Of a DNA stretch of 64,000 nt, positions 20,322-29,400 are shown one piece after another. How positions within the stretch are numbered: position 1 is the stretch's first letter; each line of letters starts with the position of its first letter. Below the pieces are notes generated by a model. It had not been told where the DNA came from, made no database searches, and saw only the letters and a list, made by a program, of their open reading frames with translations. The position numbers and the translations under genes were made by a program. Origin of the DNA: an uncultured Acidiferrobacteraceae bacterium (GTDB lineage Bacteria; Pseudomonadota; Gammaproteobacteria; Acidiferrobacterales; SZUA-150); contig CAJVXY010000007.1 of the NCBI GenBank assembly GCA_913009895.1, positions 22,901 to 86,900 on the forward strand. Direction: 5' to 3'.

Positions 20322-21695
20322 ATGGGCAGTAAAACCCGATCCGGAATCCCGTTGAATGCACTGGAAAAACGTGCCCTGTCAGGCCTGGGCACCATATTTG
20401 CCTTACGCATGGTGGGGTTGTTTATGGTACTGCCGGTGCTGGCTATTTATGCCCATGACCTGGCAGGCCAGACCCCGTTATTGATCGGGCTGGCTGTGGG
20501 GATTTACGGGCTGACCCAGGCCGGTCTCCAGATACCCATGGGCATGGCCTCAAACTATTGGGGCCGCAAACGAATCATCGCCATTGGCTTGTTAGTGTTT
20601 ATTGCCGGTAGTGTCTTAGCCGCCCTGGCTGACTCCATTTACATGCTGATCCTGGGCCGGGCAGTGCAGGGGGCCGGTGCCATTGCCGCGGCCATGGCAG
20701 CCCTGACAGCGGATATGACACGGGAAAACCAGCGCACCAAGGCCATGGCCATTATCGGCGTGACCATTGGCGGGGCCTTTATGGTGGCCTTGCTGGTGGG
20801 GCCATTATTGCAGGTTGTTACCGGCGTTAGCGGTATGTTCTGGCTGGCTGCCGCCATGGCCATATTGGCTTTGTTAGTCCTGTTTTTCTGGGTACCAAAA
20901 CCCGCTCAACTGCCAAAACCCACTGGTGATATTATTGGCCAATTACGCGCTGTTTTTTACAATGGCCAGCTCATGCGCATGAATGTGGGCATCTTTTTTC
21001 TCCATAGTGTCATGACGGCGCTTTTTGTCGTGATCCCCCTCAGTTTGCTCCATTATGCTGATATGCCTGTGGAAGTGCATTGGCAGGCTTATTTGCCCAC
21101 CATGATTGGCGGGGTGTTGATTATGATCCCCATGATCGGGCTGGCGGAACGCAAACAAAAAATGCGCTTAATGTATCTGAGTGCAATATTTTTCGTATTA
21201 ATTTCACAGGTTATTCTTGGGGCGGCCTATCAGTCACTGACCGGCCTGTTATTAGGCCTGTGGATTTTCTTTATTGGGTTTAATTTCCTGGAAGCGTCAA
21301 TTCCCTCGCTGATTTCGAAAGCGGTCGGGCCTGCCAATCGTGGTACGGCCATGGGTGTTTTTAGTACTTTTGAATTTTTTGGCGCTTTTGCCGGTGGTGC
21401 CCTGGCTGGTCTGTTTTATGGCCAGTTTGGTATTGGCAGTGTATTTATTTTGGGCGCTGTTTTAATGCTGTGCTGGATACTGCTTGCCTGGAACATGGTG
21501 GTCGTGGCGCCATTGCAAATGCAGACCGTACCGGTTGTAGATATGGCTGACGACCAGTTGGCAGAATTGATAAAAGCCCTGGACGAGATTACCGGCGTAT
21601 CCGAGGTGGTCACTGAAACAGGGGTTCTGCATTTGCGCGTCGATGAAAAAATTCTCGACCGCCAAAGCCTGGATAAACTTTTAGCCCAGACATAG
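20322..21695 (+). CDS. MFS transporter of the YajR type
   Basis: Twelve-helix major facilitator, 457 residues. It resembles E. coli YajR as remembered: [26 protein letters not shown] near the start, then [39 protein letters not shown] (motif A variant) and [36 protein letters not shown]. After the last membrane segment (about residue 395) a soluble tail [47 protein letters not shown] matches the small ferredoxin-like YAM domain of YajR. Substrate unknown. It lies between divergent uvrA and ssb, where such MFS genes are common in Gammaproteobacteria. Confidence 0.85.
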   Translation: MGSKTRSGIPLNALEKRALSGLGTIFALRMVGLFMVLPVLAIYAHDLAGQTPLLIGLAVGIYGLTQAGLQIPMGMASNYWGRKRIIAIGLLVFIAGSVLAALADSIYMLILGRAVQGAGAIAAAMAALTADMTRENQRTKAMAIIGVTIGGAFMVALLVGPLLQVVTGVSGMFWLAAAMAILALLVLFFWVPKPAQLPKPTGDIIGQLRAVFYNGQLMRMNVGIFFLHSVMTALFVVIPLSLLHYADMPVEVHWQAYLPTMIGGVLIMIPMIGLAERKQKMRLMYLSAIFFVLISQVILGAAYQSLTGLLLGLWIFFIGFNFLEASIPSLISKAVGPANRGTAMGVFSTFEFFGAFAGGALAGLFYGQFGIGSVFILGAVLMLCWILLAWNMVVVAPLQMQTVPVVDMADDQLAELIKALDEITGVSEVVTETGVLHLRVDEKILDRQSLDKLLAQT

Positions 21696-21916
21696 ATTTT
21701 CCTTGTTTTTAAATAACCGGGCCTGATGATTTCTCTCATTTGCCTGGAGTCTGGTAATGACACTTCCTAAGCCACGGAAATATTGAGATAAATACACAGG
21801 CATTGTTTCGCTTGTGGGACTCGGGCTAAACTAGCACCGGTTCCGCGAGGCGATCGGTTTTATCACATTAACTTAGTACCTTGCGGTTGTGTTAATACTT
21901 AAAAAGGAGAGCATCT

Positions 21917-22381
21917 ATGGCTCGCGGAGTTAATAAAGTCATTCTGGTCGGTAATCTCGGCCGCGACCCCGAAGTACGTTATTCAGCCAATGGCCAGGCC
22001 ATTGCCAATGTCACCATTGCCACCACTGAATCCTGGAAAGACAAAAACACCGGCGAAAAACAGGAAAAAACCGAATGGCATCGTATTGTCTTTTTCGGGC
22101 GTTTAGGCGAAATCGCTGGCGAATACCTGAAAAAAGGTTCCCAGATTTATGTCGAGGGTCGTCTGCAAACCCGCAAATGGCAAGATAAGGAAGGCAAAGA
22201 TCGTTATACCACTGAGATCGTGGCCAACGAGATGCAGATGCTGGGCAGTAAAGGCGGCGCGGCTTCTGGTGAGTACGCCGGTCAATCGTCATCTCAGGCA
22301 TCTGATTCGAAATCAGCACCAGCTCAGCCTGCTACACAGACAACAGGCGCCGATGATTTTGATGACGATATCCCGTTCTAG
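21917..22381 (+). CDS. ssb: Single-stranded DNA-binding protein
   Basis: Coats ssDNA and recruits repair and replication partners. 154 residues: OB fold [61 protein letters not shown], a Ser/Gln/Ala-rich linker (about residues 115-140), and the acidic tip DDFDDDIPF that binds partner proteins. Shine-Dalgarno AAAAAGGAG upstream. The neighbourhood of uvrA plus ssb is common. I looked for a LexA box in the uvrA and ssb leaders and did not find a convincing one. Confidence 0.98.
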   Translation: MARGVNKVILVGNLGRDPEVRYSANGQAIANVTIATTESWKDKNTGEKQEKTEWHRIVFFGRLGEIAGEYLKKGSQIYVEGRLQTRKWQDKEGKDRYTTEIVANEMQMLGSKGGAASGEYAGQSSSQASDSKSAPAQPATQTTGADDFDDDIPF

Positions 22382-22395
22382 CAGACATCACGTCA

Positions 22396-22515
22396 CACCG
22401 GTGTACACCTACAGGGATGTAGGTGGTACGAGCCCACGGATGGGCGAAGGTAGAACAATGCAGGAGCAATTGTCGAGAGCGACGTAGGATGCTAAAGCCG
22501 AAACCGGTGTCCAGT
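22396..22515. repeat. Hairpin-rich intergenic element downstream of ssb (GGA loops)
   Basis: Three consecutive small hairpins expose GGA in their loops: CACCTACA-GGGA-TGTAGGTG (22406-22425), GCCCA-CGGA-TGGGC (22432-22445) and TGC-AGGA-GCA (22459-22468, extendable with a bulge). It begins at the palindrome ACACCGGTGT and ends with ACCGGTGTCC. Parts recur near aspS: CGAGCCCAYGGAWGGGCGARGGTA at 36215 and GAGCGACGYAGGA plus AAAGCCGAARCCGG at 34222. It is either a dispersed repeat family or an RNA that displays CsrA/RsmA-type sites. Confidence 0.65.
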
Positions 22516-22547
22516 TGTAAAGTCTAAATTACCAAATGTATTATCCA

Positions 22548-22575
22548 GGCCCCTATTGTTTAGGGGCTTTTTTTA
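22548..22575 (+). terminator. Rho-independent terminator downstream of ssb and the hairpin element
   Basis: GCCCCTA and TAGGGGC pair around TTGTT, followed by eight T. It lies about 165 bases after the ssb stop, so the hairpin element would be included in the ssb transcript or form a separate RNA ending here. Confidence 0.85.
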
Positions 22576-22738
22576 TATTTAAAAAATACAGCAGGTAAAG
22601 ATAGCCGACGGAGGGTACTTGACTTGCCCGTTAATTTGGGAAATAATTCCCAATATCGATGATAGCTGAAAGGAATTAGCAATCTCGCATTTTATAGAAT
22701 TTTTAAAACCTAATACGATCGATCAAGGAGAAGGGAAA
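22576..22738. other. AT-rich leader before the first DUF5666 gene
   Basis: Second half of the 357-base ssb to DUF5666 gap. It holds the Shine-Dalgarno AAGGAGAAGGG next to the 22739 ATG and an AT-rich stretch that could hold a promoter; no clear -35/-10 pair is claimed. Confidence 0.4.
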
Positions 22739-23680
22739 ATGGAAAAAAATGGTATTAAACTGATATTTTCAGTATTTTTAGCGCTCATTTTGGCTGGTTG
22801 TGGCACTTCAGGCACAGATGGCGGTACAAATGGCACGAAAAGCATTTCAAAAGGTGAAATCACCACAAAAACTACAACTTCTATCACAGTCAATAAAACA
22901 CAATTCAGCTCTACCAGTGCTGATATTGTGACTGAAGATACCGGTGGTAGTGCTGAGTCTGAAATTGTGGTCGGCATGGTGGTCAAGGTGACCAGTGAAG
23001 ATGGTGTGGTTGAAGAAATTGAGTATGACGAAGAGCTGGAAGGGCCGATTGCCGATGATCCTACAGGTGTTGGCACACTAGACAGAACATTCACTGTACT
23101 AGGCACTACTGTGGTTGTTGACGGCAGTACTGTTTACGGCAGCAACGATGTCGGTGTCCCTTACGCAGCAGCTGATATCGTCAAGCATCACGTGGTCGAG
23201 GTGAGTGGTTTTTATCAAATGGACGGCAGTTTGCTCGCCACCTATATTGAAATGAACGGTACCCACCCTGCTAATAGTGAAGCAGAAATTAAAGGCGTAA
23301 TCACACTTCTGAGTCCAACTCAGTTTACAATTGGTGGTGCCACCATCAAGTATGATTCAAGCATTATAAAACCGGACGAATTCCCATCTGGTTTGGACAA
23401 TGGTATTTATGTTGAAGTTGAAGGCACACTTGATGGCGCAAGTTTCACAACCATTGTTGCCAAGGAAATCGAAAACGAAACTGAAGATGAAGGCAGCGAA
23501 GTTGAAGTTGAGGGCGTAGTCACAGGTTATGTGTCCGATGCTGATTTCATGGTCAACGGTATTAAGGTGGATGCCTCTGGCGCAGACATAAGCGTAACGA
23601 TTGCTGATGGCGTGATGGTCGATGTTGAAGGCACCATGGTCGGCGGTGTACTGGTAGCGACTCAAGTTGAGGGTACCTAA
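22739..23680 (+). CDS. DUF5666-type lipoprotein (first copy)
   Basis: Probable exported lipoprotein of unknown function, 313 residues. The signal IKLIFSVFLALILAGC ends in a lipobox with cysteine at residue 21, followed by a Gly/Thr-rich spacer. The rest consists of short beta-rich repeats typical of DUF5666: GEITTKTTTSITVNKTQFSS, VKHHVVEVSGFYQMDGSLLATYIEM, KGVITLLSPTQFTIGGATIKYD, IYVEVEGTLDGASFTTIVAKEIE and EGVVTGYVSDADFMVNGIKVDASG. The protein is strongly acidic (DEGSEVEVEGVV). The family name is from memory of its repeat pattern. It precedes the DUF6502-type gene and is paralogous to the gene at 24645. Confidence 0.8.
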   Translation: MEKNGIKLIFSVFLALILAGCGTSGTDGGTNGTKSISKGEITTKTTTSITVNKTQFSSTSADIVTEDTGGSAESEIVVGMVVKVTSEDGVVEEIEYDEELEGPIADDPTGVGTLDRTFTVLGTTVVVDGSTVYGSNDVGVPYAAADIVKHHVVEVSGFYQMDGSLLATYIEMNGTHPANSEAEIKGVITLLSPTQFTIGGATIKYDSSIIKPDEFPSGLDNGIYVEVEGTLDGASFTTIVAKEIENETEDEGSEVEVEGVVTGYVSDADFMVNGIKVDASGADISVTIADGVMVDVEGTMVGGVLVATQVEGT

Positions 23681-23811
23681 GACAAGCCTGGATTATTCAA
23701 CAGGATTCCTCCAGTAAATGGGAGGGGGAGAGCTGCCGGTGACAAGGATACGTTGTCGGCGGCTTGTTTTTGTTTGGCAGATAATTGATTTTCTTATTAG
23801 CTTTTTAAAAA

Positions 23812-24645
23812 ATGACTGAATCAAAATTACATCAGTTGTTGTCAGCAGCAGTCGTCAGGCTGCTAAGGCCGTTGGTACGCCTGTTAATACGCAATGGTAT
23901 GTCTTTCGGAACTTTCTCTGACCTGGCAAAAAGAGTGTTTGTCGATATTGCCGATAAGGATTTTGCCATTGATGGCAAAAAACAAACGGTCTCCCGTGTT
24001 TCAGTGATAACTGGCCTGTCACGTAAAGAAGTTTCACGAGTGTTATCCCTGCCCGCAGTTGCCGACGATTCAGCCCAGCAAGAACAGTACAACCGTGCTG
24101 CCCGAATTATCAGTGGCTGGGTCAATGATCCGGATTTTCAGAATCAAAATGACCAGCCCGCCGAGTTATCAATTGAGGGCAATGAAAAAAGTTTTTCCAG
24201 CCTGGTGAAAAAGTACAGTGGTGATGTGCCTGTGCGTGCCTTGCTGGATGAGTTGCTTAGGGTAGGCGCAGTCATAAAGCAGAAAAATAATATGTTGTTA
24301 TTGAAGGAACGTGCATACGTGCCGCGGGCCGGTGACCTGGAAAATGTCGCCATACTCGGGGTTGATGTGGCCGGGTTACTCAACACCATTGATAATAACC
24401 TGCGGCCTGATGAACGGCAGTCATTATTTCAGCGCAAGGTTTATTATGACAATTTGCCGGAAGAGGCATTACAAGAGTTGCGGGAGATGACGCGAGAACA
24501 TGGCCAGGCCTTACTGGAAAAACTGAATAAATGGATGATGCAACAGGATCGCGATACCAGTGCAAACAGTAGTGGTACCGGTCGTATGGCCGCCGGGGTG
24601 GGTGTGTATCTTTTTGAGGAAAGGATTAACGAGGAGATAAAGTGA
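23812..24645 (+). CDS. DUF6502-type protein with helix-turn-helix-like N terminus
   Basis: Cytoplasmic protein of unknown function, 277 residues, no signal or membrane segment. The N-terminal half (LLSAAVVRLLRPLVRLLIRNGMSFGTFSDLAKRVFVDIADKDF followed by KQTVSRVSVITGLSRKEVSRVLSL) looks like a winged helix or helix-turn-helix. The rest contains a conserved-looking SFSSLVKKYSGDVPVRALLDELLRVGAVIKQKNNMLLLKERAYVP. I assign DUF6502 from this pattern. The TGA stop overlaps the next gene's ATG (TGATG), so it is translationally coupled to the second DUF5666 lipoprotein. A regulatory role is inference only. Confidence 0.75.
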   Translation: MTESKLHQLLSAAVVRLLRPLVRLLIRNGMSFGTFSDLAKRVFVDIADKDFAIDGKKQTVSRVSVITGLSRKEVSRVLSLPAVADDSAQQEQYNRAARIISGWVNDPDFQNQNDQPAELSIEGNEKSFSSLVKKYSGDVPVRALLDELLRVGAVIKQKNNMLLLKERAYVPRAGDLENVAILGVDVAGLLNTIDNNLRPDERQSLFQRKVYYDNLPEEALQELREMTREHGQALLEKLNKWMMQQDRDTSANSSGTGRMAAGVGVYLFEERINEEIK

Positions 24646-26120
24646 TGAACACACAAAGAATGATCAAATATAGTTTGGTGTTGGCGATCTCCTTGCTAAC
24701 TGCCTGTAATGGCGGCATTGGTGGAACCGGTGGCAAGGGCGGCGGCGGTGGCTCAAAAAATGATATTTCAATTGGCACCGTCACAGCCACGGGTAGTGTC
24801 CAGGTAAACGGCGTTACTTTTAATACTTCCTCGGCGACAGTCACAATTGATGAGCTTGGTGCCCTTGAGACAGATCTTAAACAGGGCATGGTGGTAGAGG
24901 TCCGGGGCAGCATCAACAGCGAAACCGCTGGTAGCGCCGATACTGTGGCCGCTGAAGCGGTTGTCAAAGGACCAATCACTGCCATGCCTGTGAGCAACAC
25001 ACTGCAAATAGAGGTGTTAAAACAACTGGTCTTGCTTGATTCAGCAACCATTTTTATCGATAGCAGTGGCGTTGTTATAACGTTGGACGTTTTTATTACC
25101 AATACAACTAATGGCGAACTGGTCGAGGTCAGCGGATTTGTCAAAGATAACGGTGTAATAGCGGCAACCCGAATTGAAAAGAAAACCAGTCTCGATGATT
25201 ATAAGCTTAAGGGCATGATAACAAGAAAGTCAGCGACCACGTTTAATATCGGTACCCAGCTTGTGAATTTCTTTGGCGCGGATGTCAGTGATTTGCCTGG
25301 CGGCGCACTACCAGTTGATGATTCGTTGGTTGAAGTCAAAGCATCAATACCGTTGGGCGGTGGCGGTGAACTAGTCGCCATCCGGGTAGAGCTGGAAACA
25401 ATACGCAATTCTGAAGGCTCAAAAATCGAACTGGAAGGTTATGTCACTGATGCGACTAGAGCGCCGGGGACTTTTTTCATTGGTAGCCAGGAGATACAAA
25501 CCAATGGCGCAACAATATTTACTGGCGGTTTGCCTGCTGATATAAGATTGGGTGCTGAGGTCGAAGTGGAGGGCCAGATAACCCTTGGCATATTGATCGC
25601 CGATCAAGTCGAGTTTGAGTCCAATACCGAGGTTGAGGCGAAAACAACTGGTGTAACTATAGATGCTACAGGCGGTGGCATCATTACGCTTGATCTAGGT
25701 GGTGTGGATGATTTGGTTGTAGTAGTTACTGAGAATACAGAAATATCTACCCTTGACCTTGCAGGCAATAACCTGCTCTCGGATCTGGCAGCCAACGGTG
25801 GTAACCATATTCAGGTTAGCGGTAGTTATGATGCCGCTGCTCGAAACATTATTGCCACGAGTATTGAGGAAAAGACTGCCGACATTGATATTATTTTACA
25901 GGGTTCGGTCACCAAAATAACAAATACCGCACCACGATCAATAGAGATAATGGGTGTTACCGTCATACCTGATGGATCAGCGGTATATCGGGACGTGAAT
26001 GACTTGCTAATTACCGACTTTGCTGCATTTCAGATACGGGTCTCCGTGGGGTCAATCGTAAAAGCAAAGAGCAAACAAAATGCACCTGTCTTATGGGATA
26101 AGCTAAGACTGAAATATTAA
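24645..26120 (+). CDS. DUF5666-type lipoprotein (second, longer copy)
   Basis: Exported lipoprotein, about 491 residues. I prefer the ATG at 24645, which follows GAGGAG; the track uses the GTG one codon earlier. Signal YSLVLAISLLTAC puts the lipobox cysteine near residue 21, followed by GIGGTGGKGGGGG. Several DUF5666-like units follow, for example GTVTATGSVQVNGVTFNTSSATVTID, LVEVSGFVKDNGVIAATRIEKKT, KLKGMITRKSATTFNIGTQLVNF and IELEGYVTDATRAPGTFFIGSQEIQTNGATIF. Mixed alpha-free, beta-rich composition suggests stacked small beta barrels. Function unknown. Confidence 0.8.
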   Translation: MNTQRMIKYSLVLAISLLTACNGGIGGTGGKGGGGGSKNDISIGTVTATGSVQVNGVTFNTSSATVTIDELGALETDLKQGMVVEVRGSINSETAGSADTVAAEAVVKGPITAMPVSNTLQIEVLKQLVLLDSATIFIDSSGVVITLDVFITNTTNGELVEVSGFVKDNGVIAATRIEKKTSLDDYKLKGMITRKSATTFNIGTQLVNFFGADVSDLPGGALPVDDSLVEVKASIPLGGGGELVAIRVELETIRNSEGSKIELEGYVTDATRAPGTFFIGSQEIQTNGATIFTGGLPADIRLGAEVEVEGQITLGILIADQVEFESNTEVEAKTTGVTIDATGGGIITLDLGGVDDLVVVVTENTEISTLDLAGNNLLSDLAANGGNHIQVSGSYDAAARNIIATSIEEKTADIDIILQGSVTKITNTAPRSIEIMGVTVIPDGSAVYRDVNDLLITDFAAFQIRVSVGSIVKAKSKQNAPVLWDKLRLKY

Positions 26121-26157
26121 TTTAATATTATATTTGCGATTTGATTCACACTTACAT

Positions 26158-26502
26158 TTACCCGGGCGGCCAATGCATCTGGCGGCCGGCCAGCAAGTGC
26201 AGGTGGATGTGATAAACGGATTGACCTGCTTCGGCATTACAATTGATTACTGTTCGATACCCTGAGTCTGCCACGCCTTCATCTTCAGCAATTTTTTTTG
26301 CCGCCGTAAAAAGGTGACCAATTAACAGGCTATGCTCCTGTTGCAGATCGTTAAGGGTGGCAATATGAATTTTGGGAACAATCAGGACATGCAGGGGTGC
26401 TTGTGGATTGATATCACGGAAGGCAAAGACGTGCTCATCCTGATAAACACTATCGGTCGGAATTTTGCCCGCGATCATTTTGCAAAACAGACAGTCACTC
26501 AT
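26158..26502 (-). CDS. hinT: HIT-family purine nucleoside phosphoramidase
   Basis: Small cytosolic nucleotide hydrolase, 114 residues. The histidine triad HIHLHLLAG is near the C terminus, and the N-terminal CLFCKMIAGKIPTDSVYQDEHVFAFRDINPQAPLHVLIVPKIHI matches HinT. Such proteins remove AMP from lysyl- or amine-linked adenylates. It runs convergent to the DUF5666 gene and divergent from the ABC transporter genes. Confidence 0.95.
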   Translation of the reverse strand: MSDCLFCKMIAGKIPTDSVYQDEHVFAFRDINPQAPLHVLIVPKIHIATLNDLQQEHSLLIGHLFTAAKKIAEDEGVADSGYRTVINCNAEAGQSVYHIHLHLLAGRQMHWPPG

Positions 26503-26622
26503 TGATACTTACCCGCGGTTTTAAAGATAACATAAAATCCCGATGCCAGAACGCCTCTGGATAAGTCTTACGAATAATCTGCCACAACTTTAACACAGCA
26601 CCCGCCAAAGATGGTATTTTCA

Positions 26623-27255
26623 ATGTTTAGTATTGCCAGTGAAATAAGTGCCGTGAGTCAACTACGTGTAAAAGCCCTGGGGGGTCCTGAATTTGGCCCA
26701 ATTGATCTTGATGTCGACCAGGGTCAATGTGTTTGTTTATCCGGGCCATCGGGTGCCGGCAAAACCATGTTAATGCGGTCTATTGTTGATCTCGATGATC
26801 ATCAGGGCGAGGTGTGGGTGAATGGACAAACCGCATCATCAATGAGCGGGCCTTGCTGGCGAAAACAGGTCGGTTTTTTGCCAGCCCATAGTCACTGGTG
26901 GTTTGAAACCGTGGCGGAGCACTTGTCTGAGGTTGAACCTGCTTCCCTGGGAGCACTTGGATTCGAGAATGACATTTTAGACAAGCCTGTTACCCGGCTT
27001 TCCACCGGCGAACAACAACGACTGGCTCTAATTCGGCTACTGGCAAACAAGCCGACAGTGCTTTTGCTGGATGAGCCTACCGCCAGTCTCGATCGGGAAA
27101 ATGTGGCGCGTATTGAGTCGCTGGTTAAACAATATCGGCAGCAGCACAACGTTGCTGTCCTGTGGGTCAGTCACGATCAGGACCAGATTAAAAGAGTGGC
27201 CACACGGCAGCTCACCATTGAGCAAGGACAGCTAACAGGCGAACAATCATGGTGA
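26623..27255 (+). CDS. fetA: ABC transporter ATP-binding protein, FetA type
   Basis: Cytoplasmic ATPase of a two-gene exporter; E. coli FetAB is linked to iron export. Walker A GPSGAGKT, a signature LSTGEQQR, Walker B VLLLDEPTASLD and the H-loop VLWVSHDQ are intact. The track ATG at 26611 is possible, but the ATG at 26623 (MFSIASEIS) seems more likely; neither has a strong Shine-Dalgarno. Seven bases overlap with the permease gene, a typical fetA-fetB arrangement. Confidence 0.85.
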   Translation: MFSIASEISAVSQLRVKALGGPEFGPIDLDVDQGQCVCLSGPSGAGKTMLMRSIVDLDDHQGEVWVNGQTASSMSGPCWRKQVGFLPAHSHWWFETVAEHLSEVEPASLGALGFENDILDKPVTRLSTGEQQRLALIRLLANKPTVLLLDEPTASLDRENVARIESLVKQYRQQHNVAVLWVSHDQDQIKRVATRQLTIEQGQLTGEQSW

Positions 27256-28049
27256 TTACCCTGACGCCCATCGACCTGGCCGTGGCGGCCTTGCTGGTGA
27301 TTGCCCTGGCGGCGGTTTCGTGGCGGATGAAGCTGGGTGTGAGCAGTCAGCTGCTTGTTGCCGGGATCAGAACCATAATCCAGTTGCTGTTAGTCGGGTT
27401 GGTACTCAAGGTCCTGTTTGCCAATGCGGATTTGGGCTGGGTATTAATTATGGCAGTGGTGATGTTACTGGCCGCGGGCCGGGAAGTGGTTGCTCGCCAA
27501 CAACGCAAATTCAAAGGGGCCTGGGGTTTTGGTGTCGGCGTCAGCTCCATGTTTGTCTCCACTTTTGTTATCACGTTATTTTCCCTGGTGGTCATTATTG
27601 GTGTAAAGCCCTGGTATGACCCGCAATATTCCATTCCGTTATTAGGCATGATGCTGGGCAATACCATGAACGGTATTGCATTAAGCATGGATAGATTGCT
27701 GTACAGCTGCTGGCAACAAAGAGACGTTATTGAGGCCCGTTTATTAATGGGCCATTCAAGAGATGATGCCATTGGCAGTATACGCAAAGAAAGTATGCGC
27801 ACAGGTATGATGCCAATGATTAATGCCATGGCTGCGGCCGGGATCGTTAGCTTGCCTGGCTTGATGACCGGCCAGATTCTCAGCGGTACAGAACCCCTTG
27901 AAGCGGTGAAGTATCAAATCCTGATTATGTTTATGATAACTGCCGGTGCCGGTTTTGGTACCCTGGTTGCGGTCCAGTTAACAAGCCGTAGATTGTTTGA
28001 TGAACGACACCGGTTACGACTCGACCACCTGGAGACTGTCAAGTCCTGA
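27249..28049 (+). CDS. fetB: ABC transporter permease, FetB/UPF0014 type
   Basis: Inner-membrane subunit of 266 residues with about six to seven hydrophobic segments. Family signatures include LVAGIRTIIQLLLVGLVLKVLF, SIPLLGMMLGNTMNGIALSMDRL and INAMAAAGIVSLPGLMTGQILSGTEPLEAVKYQILIMFMITAGAGFGTL. It overlaps fetA and should be co-translated. Inferred to export iron or another metal, by analogy to E. coli FetAB. Confidence 0.88.
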   Translation: MVITLTPIDLAVAALLVIALAAVSWRMKLGVSSQLLVAGIRTIIQLLLVGLVLKVLFANADLGWVLIMAVVMLLAAGREVVARQQRKFKGAWGFGVGVSSMFVSTFVITLFSLVVIIGVKPWYDPQYSIPLLGMMLGNTMNGIALSMDRLLYSCWQQRDVIEARLLMGHSRDDAIGSIRKESMRTGMMPMINAMAAAGIVSLPGLMTGQILSGTEPLEAVKYQILIMFMITAGAGFGTLVAVQLTSRRLFDERHRLRLDHLETVKS

Positions 28050-28269
28050 CCAGGACTGGAAATTACTTTTTTTGTTCAGGAACTTGCCACAGGTGCCAAA
28101 GTCGAAGTTAATGTCGGTTTTTTGGCGATGGTCATGGGCACAAATAAGTTGGAATAAATGCCCGTACTTGTGAATCTTATCTCAATAAACAAAAGTCTCG
28201 TATTATTTTATTGGTTATAACCTATTGATTATTAACATTATTAAAAAAGATAACAAGATGGAGAAAAGA

Positions 28270-28917
28270 ATGAATAGTAGATATTTTATGGTTTTGCTCT
28301 TTAGCATGGTCGTGACCATGCCGGTATCGGCAGCAGATACAGTACGGCCCCTCGATCCCAACGTCGACCATGTTACGCGCTGGATCTGGTTCGTGGATGC
28401 GGTTCACGCACTCCATGAAAAGCAAATCAAGGGCAAAGACATTAAAATCGAAACCACTAAGGGCGGTTATGCCCGCTTACCTGATTTTTACCAGGAAAAA
28501 AAATATACTGATAAAAAAACCGGCCGTCTGTTAAGTAAAGTTTTGTGGGAGACAAAGAATGATGATTTGCTGCATTCAATAGAAGTTTATGTCTACGATA
28601 AAAAAGGTCGTGTGATCCGTGACTTTGGTGGATCGTACCTGACCCATAGCCGCGCCGCCCCGCAGCAGACGTTGATTAGTTTGCACGTTTATAATCAGGG
28701 TTTGCATGCCATTCGACAATTTGATGCCACCGATGCCCGTATTTTTGAACTCTGTGAGGGGACATTTCGTGGCAAAAAAATTGCAATGAGACTGGGTGAT
28801 ATGGAAATTCTTGAGTATGAGGATGAGCCCGTATCGCCAATGACAACCCCGCTTTACAAGGCGTGTTTTAAGGGCTTGCCGGTTAAAAGTGCCGGTAAGT
28901 ATCTGACACCCCAATAA
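28270..28917 (+). CDS. Exported protein of unknown function
   Basis: I do not recognise a family. The track ORF starts at 28225; the ATG at 28270 follows GGAGAAAAG and starts a clear signal peptide (YFMVLLFSMVVTMPVSAAD), giving 215 residues. The mature part begins TVRPLDPNVDHVTRWIWFVDAVHALHEKQI and has only two cysteines (ELCEGTF and KACFKG), which could form a disulfide. Rich in Lys and aromatic residues, probably periplasmic. A terminator follows it; there are no operon partners. Confidence 0.75.
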   Translation: MNSRYFMVLLFSMVVTMPVSAADTVRPLDPNVDHVTRWIWFVDAVHALHEKQIKGKDIKIETTKGGYARLPDFYQEKKYTDKKTGRLLSKVLWETKNDDLLHSIEVYVYDKKGRVIRDFGGSYLTHSRAAPQQTLISLHVYNQGLHAIRQFDATDARIFELCEGTFRGKKIAMRLGDMEILEYEDEPVSPMTTPLYKACFKGLPVKSAGKYLTPQ

Positions 28918-28976
28918 TGCTGGAAGGCCTGACTGCGCCGGGCTAGTTAACAAGGTTTGGCCGAATAACCCGGGCA

Positions 28977-29010
28977 AAAAAAAGCGTCTGAAAAATTCAG
29001 ACGCTTTTTT
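28977..29010. terminator. Bidirectional terminator
   Basis: GCGTCTGAA and TTCAGACGC pair around AAA, flanked by A8 on the left and T6 on the right. It can end both the unknown exported protein gene (+) and the HU gene (-). Confidence 0.9.
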
Positions 29011-29082
29011 ATTTCAGGGATAAGGCCGGCGAGAGCTGGCCTGATCCGGTCTTGCCCAGATGTTGGTCTACCAGATGTTGGT

Positions 29083-29400
29083 CTATAAGACCATATCTTT
29101 CAGGCCTTTCAAAGGCGTGACCTTAACCACATTGCGGGCAGGTTTTGCCTTAAACATCATTTCTTCACCTGTGAATGGGTTGACACCTTTACGTGCCGCC
29201 ACTGCAGGTTTTTTTACAACCTTGATTTTCATCATACCCGGGATACTGAAAATGCCTGGGCCTTTTTTAAGGTCGCTGCCAATCATGCTTGATAGGGCGT
29301 CAAATACGGCACCAACCTGTTTTTTTGTAAGCTCGGTTTCTTCAGAGATATAAGACATTATCTCGGACTTTGTGCTGGGTTTTCCTGTTTTAGTTGCCAT
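29083..29400 (-). CDS. HU/IHF-family DNA-binding protein
   Basis: Small nucleoid protein, 105 residues. The dimer-forming N terminus (TKSEIMSYISEETELTKKQVGAVFDALSSMIGSDLKKGPGIFSIPGMMKIKVVKKPA) and the DNA-binding arm (ARKGVNPFTGEEMMFKAKPARNVVKVTPLKGLKDMVL) are recognisable. It differs from classic HU (about 90 residues) by an extended N terminus and a less canonical arm, so it may be a paralogue of hupA/B rather than the main HU. AGGAGTGATGA Shine-Dalgarno region. Confidence 0.9.
   Translation of the reverse strand: MATKTGKPSTKSEIMSYISEETELTKKQVGAVFDALSSMIGSDLKKGPGIFSIPGMMKIKVVKKPAVAARKGVNPFTGEEMMFKAKPARNVVKVTPLKGLKDMVL

Noticed and set aside
22381-22575. Calling the ssb-downstream region a definite CsrB/RsmY gene
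   Set aside because: GGA loops and terminator fit, but there is no visible promoter or GacA box and similar hairpins recur near aspS; kept as a repeat feature and a hypothesis.
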